From assembly GCA_905178155.1 (NCBI GenBank), contig CAJINV010000001.1, positions 5,650,724 to 5,714,723 of the forward strand: DNA of 64,000 nucleotides, written 5' to 3'. Each line of letters begins with the position of its first letter. Positions within the stretch are counted from its first letter, which is position 1. The notes under the pieces are model-generated. The model was not told the DNA's origin, made no database searches, and saw only the letters and a program-made list of their open reading frames with translations. Positions 20,688 to 30,616 of the stretch are shown one piece after another. This stretch comes from Amoebophrya sp. A120 (Eukaryota > Sar > Dinophyceae > Syndiniales > Amoebophryaceae). Position numbers and translations under genes: made by a program.

Positions 20688-23600
20688 CTATTTGTCCGCG
20701 TTTTTCTTAATGACATCCCAATCGTCATCCTCACTCTCTTCGTCCTCTCCTTCTATCACTTGCGGTCCTTGTGGCAACAGAGCGGCTGCTGGTAGCGCGC
20801 CCGCAGGCTGCATACCTGGAACGAACTGCTGCCCCGGCATATGCGCCGCTGGCATGACGCCCGGCATGTTGAGCCCTCCGCCTGGCATTACCATTCCCGG
20901 CGGCATTACGCCTGGTACTATCCCACCTGGTGCAACTCCTACAGCCGGTGGTAAACCGCTTGGGATAGGGCCCGCGTCTGGAAGAAGGCTGAAGGTGGAC
21001 AAATCCTCGACCGGCGCCTCGGTCACTGTTCTGTTGAATTGCGGATTTTTCTTCTGCGCAGATATGGCCTGGCGGGCCTTCTGCTGCTGCATAATCATTT
21101 CCGCGGAGCGGACAGTGACTTTTTCCTCCTGTGCGTAGAAGGATTCCAAGTCAAACACGGTTTCTATCTTTGGCACCACGGCTTTGTCGATCATGGACGG
21201 TTGTTGGACCTGTAGGTGTTGAGTTATTTGCTGCTGAAAAAAAAACTTCATCGTAAAATTTTCAACTTTGCAAATTGGAATAAAGCAATCCGAAAATGTT
21301 GATCTTATGCGAGACATCGATGGCTTTCGTACCCTTTGCGCCTGCGCGAACTCGAACCCGTTGGTCTTTTGGGACGAGAAGCTGGTCGGCTCATTGTGCT
21401 TCTGCAGCTGGCGCAGTTGATCCACTGGTGGATCCCGAACGGCGTCGGGCGTGAGCTCCGAAAATTCGGGCAGCGATTGGTAGCTGGCGAAGGGGCCGTC
21501 AAGTATCCTCGCGAGGGAGTACAAAATCCAACTTTTGCGGTCCTTGTAGCTCGTGACGAGGTCCTGTTTTTTCATAAGCATTCTTGCTTTCGGTCGAAAA
21601 ATTGAAATTCACGTTTCATTTTGCATTTATATAAAAAGTTGAAAAAAGTTCTACTGTTACAATGGGTCGCGATAAAGCAAGTAAAAGCAAGCACCTGTGG
21701 CGCCGTCCTATACTGGACGTTTTGCAGCACACTTTGCAGCTCGCCCTTTGCCGCTGTAGTTTGCACCGCGGCGGTCGGCTTTTTTTTCTTTTTTATTCCC
21801 TGCAAGGACTTGGTCAACGCCTCCGCAGCGGGCTGTTTCGTCAGAATAGACAGAAACGCGGCTGCGAAGGAGGTCCCCTCTATTCCGGAGTCCTTGAGCT
21901 TTTGAAGAACAGGCGCGGAAGGGACTACGTCCACTTCTGTTATTCCCAGTTCCGCTTTCGCTTTGTCCTTCAACGCTGCTACGAATCGTCCCATGTCCCG
22001 CAGGTCCCAGCTTTCCTCGTCCTTCTGGGCTTGCGCGCAGATGTAATCGAGCATCTTTTCCAGCCGCACAACCATGGTTTTTCGAAACTGCTCGTCCGAT
22101 GTTGACGCACCATTCGCGTTGGACGAGGAAGAAGAGCTGGAAGCAGACGACATGGCGCCCTCGCCGCTGGAAACCAGCACCGCAGACTCGGACCCGGTGG
22201 ACAACGCCTCGGTGTTTTCCGCCTTGTTATCCGTGCTGCAGCTCCCGGGCGTGAGTAGGTGGTAGGCCCAGACCTTGTAGGCTAGAGTGATGATCTGGTG
22301 CTTGACGTCCAGTGCCTCCTGACCGAATGATTTCGCGAGCCGTCTAACCGCATCTGGTGCGTAGGGGCGCGGGACTTCCGCTTGGTACTCGCCGAGGATC
22401 CAGACAACCGAGGCCCGTGCGACAGGACTAGTCAGGTCCGTCAGCGAACGAGCAAGTTGGGAGATGACCTGTTGACCACGGAAACGGATTTTTTATGTTG
22501 TCTAATCAAACGAAAATTTTTTTTCGCCTTTCCGGTGGAACTACACAAATCTGTACTTACCCATTCTCGCACGATAAAAACTACCTGGATCCAAAATTGG
22601 CCCTTGTTCAAAGTTCCTATGCCTCCTTCCCCACTTTTCTCGGCGTCATTGGTGGACTGCAACAGCGTGCGGAGCGCAACTACGGCCTCGGAGCTCACGG
22701 TTTCACATTTGGAATCCAGCATCTTTACAAGGTCACGTAGGCAACTATCCACCACACTGGAGTCGACCTGAATTTTTTCAGATTGCGGTGTGAATCGATA
22801 TAATTTGGGATTGCAAAGTGAAGATGAAACGAACCAGTTCTAGTGGAAAAGATTCTTGAAAACCCCAAGAAATTTCACAAACTGTGTACACTCAGTGCGA
22901 CGTTGCTGATGGCACGTATGCTGCGTGCCACCAAGGGTCCGTAGGTGTGCCATCGGACGTACTGCTTCAGCTCCGCCAGAATCAAACTGCAATTTTTCTC
23001 GTCTGCGAGCAGCTCCAGCACTTCTATTTTCAGGAGCTTTATGCTGTTGGGGTCCATCTGCATCACGAAAAAGTCGGACAGGTACGGGCGGAACAAACCG
23101 GGGTGCGTTCGCAAAATCGGCAGAAACCCGCTGAACAGCACCGCCATGCTGTCCCACGAGCCTATTCGGACACTCCGAAGAAGAGCGGGGATCACCGCCT
23201 TCACGTCGTCCTCCCCGCGGCTCAAGTAGCACAGCGCAGCGCCGGCACTGAGAACGACGCTGGTCGACTGTGCGCGTAGAAGACTGCGCAAGCACTGGAT
23301 TAGACTTTCAAAGTCCGCGGAAACTGGAGGGGCTGTGGGAGCAAATTTTCATTCGTAGAGGTTTCTGAATGTGGTCAATTACAGCGGCCTGAAAACAGAA
23401 GCAGCAATAAACTCTTCGCAAAACGAAACCCAGAACCTCATGTTCTTACTTACCTTCCGACTCCTCTTCCGCTGGTTTGAAGAGAAAGAGCTTGGCGTAG
23501 CGCAGCATAATGTCCGTAAAGTAAGACTGTGCCCACTGATCCATACTCGCGGCGAGTGGCAAAAGCCTGCGGAAATAGGGGTGCAGCAGCGCCAGCGTCG

Positions 23601-24661
23601 TGCCTTCGGGCTCTGCCTGAAGGTGAACAAAGGAAAGACATATTACAACTCGCCACACTTCGACTTCCTCAATTTCATTCTATGTGCAGATTACATGCGA
23701 GTTGTCTAATTTCAAACTTTTAACACTTGTAAGTATAGTACTGTTGGCCTCCGGGCCACGCACAGGTAGTGGAAGGTCGTGATTGCGGACGCGACGACAC
23801 TTGTATTGCGATCCTGCAGCAGCTTGACGGCGAGGTCTCGTAATGGGATGTAGAGATCCCGATCCACTTCGTAGACGCGGACGATGCAGGCCGTTGCCGT
23901 CTTCCGCACGTACGCACTGCTGTCGGCGAGCGCAGTTCTTATGGATTTTACCACTATTTGGATTATCTCCATCGTTCGAACCTGGAAAGAGCAAAAAATC
24001 CGCCTGTGGCGAGGCATGCGTTGCACAAAGAAAACGTCAACATTTGAGAGACTGATACTCTAATCAACCTGCTGATCTAGAAACAGTTTTCAATCCATCG
24101 GACTCCTACCGACGACAAGGCCCGCAAAGCCGACGCCCGTATGAGTTGGCTTCGGTCGGTCAGGTCCTTCTGAAAACTGTTGATGGATAAGAGTGCTAAC
24201 TCGGGTTTGCAATCCGCGTACTGCACCAGGTAGATGTACGTCAGCTTCTTCAGCTCCAGTGATTGCGTAGCCACATTCTTTACCACGTGCGGAAACAGGT
24301 CGCCGCAATCGCGACCGTAGGAAACAGCTGCAAGAACCTGATGGATGTTGAAGTGGAAAGAGATTGATTTGGCAGCGCAGGGTTAAAACTTGAGATGATA
24401 ACACGAGAACGAATACATGACACCAGGCGGGTCAAATCTGCATTGCAACGCAGTAAAATCCTGCACTATCGCCTCCTTTACCTGTTTCATCGCGACGATT
24501 TTCTTCTCTGAGTCCTGGTCCCCAAGATCCAGGACTTTCTTGATGTCCGCCTCATTGTACCTGTCTTCATCGAAAAAGTGCGCTTCGGACACCTGCAGCG
24601 AATCCACGATGGACTGCAGGTCCGTGGACGCCTTGTCCATGTATGGCTGTACGTAATGCAT
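20688..24661 (-). CDS. AP3B: AP-3 complex subunit beta
   Basis: Large beta-adaptin of the AP-3 coat, which sorts cargo from endosomes or Golgi to lysosome-like organelles. Nine exons: 24482-24661, 24110-24337, 23760-23981, 23454-23616, 22890-23332, 22585-22767, 21695-22468, 21333-21563 and 20688-21233. All GT-AG and in phase; 989 aa (human about 1,090). The armadillo trunk is clear: DLFPHVVKNVATQSLELKKL, YIYLVQYADCKPELALLSIN, QLIRASALRALSS, SAYVRKTATACIVRVYEVD, PVARASVVWILGEYQAEVP. A charged Ser-rich stretch and KKKKK hinge follow. The C-terminus is Gly/Pro/Met-rich and acidic (EGEDEESEDDDWDV); I see no recognisable ear domain. AP-3 rather than AP-1/2 is favoured by the VVKNVATQ...LELKKL form of the N-terminal repeat. 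Confidence 0.93.
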
Positions 24662-24834
24662 TTTGACGACGTTTGTTCCCTGGATGTGAAAGGAGAAAGT
24701 CTCTATCCCAGACGTTTCAGTTTGTTCCAAACCGCACAAACTCCGACACAACCGCTCCGGCAGCTAAGGACGGCGCTACCTAATGGGGCGAAAGCCCCGG
24801 GCACCAGCAGCCAAAAAGGGTGCCTGTGAAAAGC

Positions 24835-25173
24835 ATGGCTGCTCGTCGTACTCAGGCGGTCATGATTTCCGGTACCTCCACTTCACTTGATGTTCCAAAC
24901 GGGATGTCAATGTAAGTATGGTTAGAAGTACGTGTTGTAGAGAGCCGCGAGAAGGTTTTTGTTTATTTGATTTTCCTTATCTTTCTGCGATGCAACACGG
25001 AGCCACGCAAATAGATTGATGCGATGTAACTCGATGACATTGAGAAGTTGCATTTTTTTAGCTTTAGATAGGTGGTGATTGGCGTTGCTCCAAACAGACA
25101 GCGACAAGACATGAAAGAAGTTTCTGCTTCTTCGGTGTCAGATCATCGATCGGGGTTTTTCGTTAGGATCTGA
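24835..25173 (+). CDS. Possible small two-exon gene, 50 aa
   Basis: Weakly supported and on the opposite strand to everything else. ATG at 24835 opens MAARRTQAVMISGTSTSLDV; a strong donor GTAAGTATGG begins at 24912. Splicing to CCAAACAG|ACAGCG at 25098 keeps frame and ends at TGA 25171-25173. The product has no known domain. It would start about 170 bp from the AP-3 beta ATG, in divergent orientation. Confidence 0.25.
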
Positions 25174-25442
25174 AAAGCGGTGCCACTGAACACCGAAAGA
25201 GAAAAGAAAAGTGGTCAATGCGTCTTCCCGCCCCTGAGGGGACCAGGATACCGCTTAGAGATGAGCGCTCGACTACTTCGTCGTGGGTGAAACTCGAATG
25301 ACCTCAATCAAGACGGAAAAAAGACTGAAACTATTCTACACGAAACTCGAGTTTTAGTTTTTTGAAGCTGCTAGTGGATATAGTGGCATAATGCTCTCGC
25401 AGATACAAGCTCCCATGGTGACCTTGTACTGTGAGGAGAGAG

Positions 25443-27456
25443 TTACTGTTGTGAGGGCTGCCAGTCGGCCGGCAAGCTGTTGTCGTCATCCTGCTGGTCA
25501 TCCATGCGCCGCTCACGGTCCTCTTCCTCCGCTTGCCTCTGCTGCTCGTACCGTGCTTGTTCCTGTTTCAGAAAGGTGCGCGCCATCAGCCATTCTTAGG
25601 AATTTTCTCATTCAAACGCGAGCTACACAGATGAAAACAGATCAACATTTTCAAACTCCTAAAACCCTATCACCATACCTCTTCGTCCTGTTCTTGTTCC
25701 TCCTCTGCCCTGCTGTCCTCCTCCCGTCGCATGCTGTCGACTTCTTTCTGCTCGTTTCTTCGGCTGCCTTCGACTAGTTTGATTTCCTTGTCTTCCGCAA
25801 TGAGTTGGGCAGTGGTCGCCGCTTGCTGTGTAGTTTAGAAATTTGAAATTTCTGCATAATATTTTTTTCCTTTGGAAGAACAGAACTACGCGACGGTGGC
25901 ACAATTTCCTGAAAAAAAAACTTTCCGACATACTTGCTTACCGCGGTTCCCAGCGAGCCCACCTGTGTCTTCAGGTCTGCCAATTGCTTCGACAGAACCT
26001 TGACTTCTCCCTCCAGCGTGACGGCTTCGCTAGTTTCGTCCAGCCCAAAACAGGCGGAGGCCCGAATTAGCGTGTTAAATTCCTCGATCTTGTCAAAGCT
26101 GTTCGGCCCAAACAGGTGCCGCACCGGGGTGCCGGTCTTATCGGTGGCGATCACGCCGACCGGGTAGGCTTCGAACGCAGCGGGGTCGACCGCGGCACAA
26201 TTCGTTTTCATGACGCAGACCCCTTTCTCTCCGTCCGGAACGAGGGCAGCTTCGCCGCCATCCTGATAATTTTGGAAATGAATGTCACTTCTTTCAATCT
26301 AGTACTCCTGGTCGTGCTATGTTCCTCCCGTGTAGTACGGAAAAAGTCGTAGCGTCAGGGAAAAAGCAACAAGCCGTCAAGAACTACTATACCGGCGTTG
26401 CGACAGTTTCTGCCGACCCAGCCGCACTTCCGGCCGTTGCGTCCTTCATCAACCAAGTTGAGATACAGTTACCGGGGCCGAAGGAAACCTGAAGAAGTAG
26501 AGATTGCCGTTGTTGACCTACTAACTTCTTTGCAGAGGAAATTTCCAATTCGATCATGAACAAACGGAAACGCATTCGCCTTCGCAAGAAGTCCAAATCA
26601 GCCTATACTCGCTCGTCGTCTCTATCGAGGCTGACAAGGTCGAGCCCTCGTTCATCGTTGTCTGGTAAGTTCGCGGTCTGTGCGAAATGCGCTGGGATAG
26701 CAGGTTGTGCGGGCAAAAGGGCGCTCGCTTTCGGAAGCTCTTGCGTAGTTGTTGTGCCTGCGGGCTCCGCCTTGCTCTGCTTGACCAATACAAGTTGCGG
26801 ATCTGCAGCAGCTCCAGGGGCGGCCTGAAAATATGCGAAGTACTTTTATCCTCTTAGCGGGTATCAATTCGAAGTGAATGATTGGGTGTTTGTAATTATA
26901 CAAATACATTTCTGGCTACTTAGTAGCCCTGATAGATTGACACTCCTATCCGGTTTGAACAAACACGATCTCGCAATTCACAACTCACCTGGCGAACCTC
27001 CGCAGCAGCTCCCTTCGCTGAGGTACGAGCAGCAGCTCCTTCAGGGCCCCTCGTCCCCTTCTCCTGCACATTCGGCTTTACTGCAACTGCCGACAGTTTT
27101 TTCAAACTAGCGTTGAGCTCTGGGGGCAGACCGCAGACGTCGCAGGCCACGGAGGTGTCAAACTCCTCGACGGAGTCGAAACCACCCTTACCAAAGCTGT
27201 GCTTCTGCAGCAAACCGGGCTTCTTACACGTAAAAGCGAACTCCACGCTGTCCAAGCTGACATTCTCGGGACAGTGCGTCGCCAGCACACAAGTGCCCGA
27301 TTGCGGGTTGCGACTCACGGACACGCAGTGCGCCGGACCGTACGTGCTCACGGTGGAGGACAAAAATTCCTTCTGTTTCGCGATTTTTATCGCAGAGGCG
27401 TTTGCCGTGAGCAGCAGCAGTGCCGCCGAGGGGGTAGTGGGACGACGGAATTTCAT
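25443..27456 (-). CDS. Secreted protein with two Cys-containing repeat domains
   Basis: Six exons: 26989-27456, 26609-26824, 26393-26488, 25942-26262, 25679-25825 and 25443-25562. All introns are GT-AG and in phase; 455 aa. The N-terminus looks like a signal peptide (RRPTTPSAALLLLTANASA). Two homologous domains follow. The first runs YGPAHCVSVSR, GTCVLATHCPENVSLDS, HSFGKGGFDSVEEFDTSVAC. The second runs FGPGNCISTWLM, KGVCVMKTNCAAVDP, HLFGPNSFDKIEEFNTLIRA. An Ala/Lys/Gln-rich linker separates them. The C-terminal 100 residues form a charged helix (Glu/Gln/Arg), likely a coiled coil. Similar GPxxCVSV...FGxxSFDxxExF domains are, from memory, found in dinoflagellate proteins of unknown role. Secretion is inferred. 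Confidence 0.8.
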
Positions 27457-27857
27457 CTTTGCGACGGTCTGGGCTTGGTATAAGTGCGGTGTTTCTCAAA
27501 AAAAACCGCCACTTCTCTAGCCGCAGCTTCTCGTCGTCCCTCCTTCCTCGCCGCTTGCGTCCCTTGAGGACCGCAGGCGCGCCGCAGTGGCGAGAGGCGC
27601 TCGGCTTGGGCTCAACAAACCGGTGGCTTGCGGAAAGAATAGGCGGTACCCGAGCCTTTCTCTAGAGTTGTGAAAAGAATTCGACGGAATGTATGACGAG
27701 TCAAAAATCAATGAGAAAATAACCGCCTCTTGGTGATAGTACTAGCTCAGGAACCAAGCAGAAAAACACGTAAAGGGTATAAAACAACGGTAAAAAATAC
27801 AACAAAACTGAAGAAGGAAATGGTCCTCAGAGTCGTCTTGCCATCACAAATCCAGCC
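27457..27857. other. Intergenic
   Basis: About 400 bp upstream of the secreted-protein gene; no gene supported. Confidence 0.4.
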
Positions 27858-28290
27858 TCACTCTCTCGCGGACGAGCTTAGGGGTCGTATAGGCACCCTT
27901 CCACGTTCTAAATGTCTCGCAAGCTCTGCAGAGAGCGGAACAAATGTCCGTTCTTTTCCAAGCGTCTTGTCGCGCATTGGCAGAATTTTCCATTTCAAAT
28001 TTTCGTCTTTTACACAGAAAAACGCATGCGACAGGTTCGTCAGATTAAAATCGCTTGTCAATCGCATAGAAAAGTTTGTGGTCGTTTGCTATTTTCCTCA
28101 ACGAAAAAACTAGGTCCGCATCGTCATCTTCTGGCAATTGAGCAAAGTACTTCGCCTTTCTCAACCAAAGCACTGCGGTGAACATCCGAGGTTTTGAAAT
28201 TTTCAAGATTTGCCTCTGATAATCCGTACTTGCGTCATCCAATTCCAATCGGTTATGTCTGAATACTTTCGCAATAAAGTTCTGTTTCTA
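27858..28290 (-). pseudogene. Frameshifted coding-like fragment
   Basis: Two overlapping minus-strand frames look like one reading: upstream LWLRKAKYFAQLPEDDDADL and downstream NLSHAFFCVKDENLKWKILP. They join if one T of a TTTT run near 28050 is ignored. An acceptor-like TTTGTTTTAG precedes the fragment near 28290. The stop is at 27858-27860. No start or donor exon was found and no family is recognised. It may be a gene remnant, a mobile-element fragment or a sequence error. Confidence 0.3.
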
Positions 28291-28481
28291 AAACAAATCG
28301 CTAGAGGTCCTCAAAACAGGAGCACTGATCTCGTTGATACTAGATAGCGGAAGTAAGTAATAGAAGTAATAGTTGCTGAAATACCAAGATCGTTTCATTT
28401 TTCTCGGACTGGGAGTAGTTGTTCTTGTTCCTCTCCTCATCTCGACGACCCACCCGTCTCCAAACAGATTCCTACACCGCC

Positions 28482-29730
28482 CTATCGGCGCGACGACGGA
28501 CCACCACGGCCGCGCATGGTGCCGGGGCTGCGCCGACCGTTTTTCGCCTCCTGAACGGAAATTCGTGCCCTGTTGAAGCTGGTGTCGTCTAATTCCCGGA
28601 TGGCCTTCTGGACGTGCCGATATTCAGAGGAAAAATCCCCCCTCCCCATATTGAAAAGGCATGTTTCCAAAAATTTGTGTTGCGGATTTGAGGTCACAAG
28701 TCACATGTGTCTTGCAAGAAGACAAGGGCAGAAGCTTCCGCCCCATTATGGAAGCGATTTGTCATGCTGTTGGGCCTAAAGGGCAGTCGTTTGCCATGCT
28801 GAACAACTAGACGCATGCGCCTCTACCTAGCCTGGGGATCTGGCCGCAATGCCTCTCTGCAATACAAAGCTGATTTGTGGCCCCAAATCAGCATCACAAA
28901 TTTCCGTTTTGATATGGGGTGGGGGGATTTTTCATTTTGATAGCCGACCCTCGGTGAACTCCACGAACGCGAAGCTCTTCTGTCTCCCCGTGTAGTAGTT
29001 ATCCAAGAAAAAAACTGTGTTAGTGTAACTTTCTTTGGCTGACAGCATCACAAATTTGCTGTACATGACAGAGAAAACCTGTCATGCGTGGCTTGTAAGG
29101 GAAAACACACATGGAAAGAGGACTTCGTGGCTGTCTGGCATGACAGGTGTAACTCTCTTCCTCTTGCATGTTCTGCATTACAGAGTTACACTTACACAGT
29201 TTTTTTGTTGCATAGTAGTCCTTTGGAATGTACACATCCCGCACCTCGCCGACTTCCTTCTCGATCAGATCCTGCAGCTCGTGCTGTGGGTTTTCATTTT
29301 TGGATATAGGTGATTTTTTCTCATATCGTAATTCCGTTTCCTCGTCGTGTCCCGGTAGGAACAGGAACCGACCTACTACTTTAAAATTTTCAGAGTACAA
29401 GCACACTTCAGCAACCAGGCACTCGTTGGTATAAAGTACCTTATCCGTGGAGTCTGGCAATCCGCGAATCAAAACCGACAAGCCGTCGCCCCGGTTCCGG
29501 CGCTCCCGGCCCGCATCGCCCCCGCGGCCCCGGGAGTCGCGGCTGCGACGACGGTCCTCCTTCCGCGGGCGGCGCGAGTCCGACCGGCGGCGGTCCTTCT
29601 TGCCTCTGGACTCCTCCTTCTTCCGCGGCGACGGGCTGCGGCTGCTCTTGCGGCTACGGGAACGGTCGCGGTCCGCCTTCTTGTCGCGACGACCCGACGC
29701 AGAACGGGAACGAGATACGGAGCGTGACAT
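28482..29730 (-). CDS. SR-type splicing factor with one RRM
   Basis: RNA-binding protein of the SR class; in this family it would act in splice-site choice in the nucleus. Four exons: 29440-29730, 29215-29283, 28943-28994 and 28482-28615, giving 181 aa. The N-terminal ~80 residues are an RS/RD/RK-rich domain (MSRSVSRSRSASGRRDKK start). The RRM follows: LSVLIRGLPDS (RNP2), LQDLIEKEVGEVRDVYIPKD, then YYTGRQKSFAFVEF (RNP1) and IRELDDTSFNRARISVQEA. The tail is Arg/Gly-rich. Intron 1 is GT-AG. Introns 2 and 3 are TIR elements (29000-29214, 28621-28942) whose exact removal at the 5-bp duplications restores the RRM in frame. Start taken at the ATG at 29730; the open frame further upstream begins with GTG. 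Confidence 0.88.
28621..28942. mobile_element. 322-bp TIR intron element (family A) in SR gene
   Basis: On the plus strand it starts TATTCAGAGGAAAAATCCCC and ends in the imperfect complement ending TTTTCATTTTGATA. It is flanked by the direct duplication GCCGA (28616-28620 and 28943-28947). Removing the element plus one duplication joins the RRM as EGR|HVQKAIREL. No register within the duplication gives GT-AG, GC-AG or AT-AC ends. A close relative of identical length and orientation lies at 42122-42443. Confidence 0.88.
29000..29214. mobile_element. 215-bp TIR intron element (family B) in SR gene
   Basis: Ends are near-perfect inverted repeats: AAAAAAACTGTGTTAGTGTA... on the left and ...TACACTTACACAGTTTTTTT on the right, with outer TAT and ATA. 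It is flanked by GTAGT duplications (28995-28999 and 29215-29219). Exact removal restores DYYTGRQKSFAFVEF, the RNP1 region. No canonical splice pair is possible in any register. The inside shares CATGACAG-type motifs but not the family A body. Confidence 0.87.
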
Positions 29731-30616
29731 GTCTACTTCGTCTTCCACACTAAATAACTCTTTTTTGGCTGAAAATTTCTATCTTAATGGAAGCCTACAC
29801 TCGATTGCACGTCCTATCCAGTTAAAAAACCAATGAAGTCCTATCTAAAATTTGAATGTCGCTTGTGCTCCGCTGAAAAGAAATTAATGACGATACTAGT
29901 GAATATCAAGCAATTTTTTTTAGCGCACTTCTTGCTTCGCTAGAGAAAGGTACTATACTGAGCTTCCTGTCCGCGAAAAGTAAAGTGTCACTTCTGCCGT
30001 TTGGGTGCGGTTTAAGTGGGTGTCGAGAATTTTTTTTCATCTCAACCTACTGTACTGAGCATTTCAAAAGCCGATCGTGATCGTTCATGCGCTGCATTTC
30101 AAAAATTCTGTGATCATGCCTCGCGGTTTATTTGCACTTCGCGGGGTGGAACTGAACACCAAGGTTGATCCAAATATGATATTTTTCAAATAACTTATCT
30201 TCGTTGATTCCACGCGCATTCATATTTGCCTCTTTCTAACAACGCGGCATCTTGGTCTGGCGGAAACAGCATCAGCATTCAGAGTTCAAGTCTGTTAAGA
30301 GCGACAATCTTGTTCTAAATATCATTTGCATGGGTCCAAGGACGCTATTGCAAATCAAGGTGAGTGCTCAGAAGTGATAAAGCAGTGAATGAATTGATTC
30401 TATAACTATATCCTACACGATTTTTACGAGTGGGTTTCAACGCAATCTTTCGCTGAGTATCAACAAGTAACTCCATCAACTTCACGAATAATTATATTGA
30501 TGGCAGTGATGGAAAGGGAAGTGGAAGTCATAATGAGTTTCGTGGAAGCTACTGGTAATGCTGGTCATATCAACAGCCTTCGTAAGAGGTTTTGCTATAC
30601 AATCAATTCGCACACG
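29731..30616. other. Intergenic, about 890 bp
   Basis: AT-rich sequence between the SR gene and the PARG-like gene. No gene or clear repeat is seen. Confidence 0.5.
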
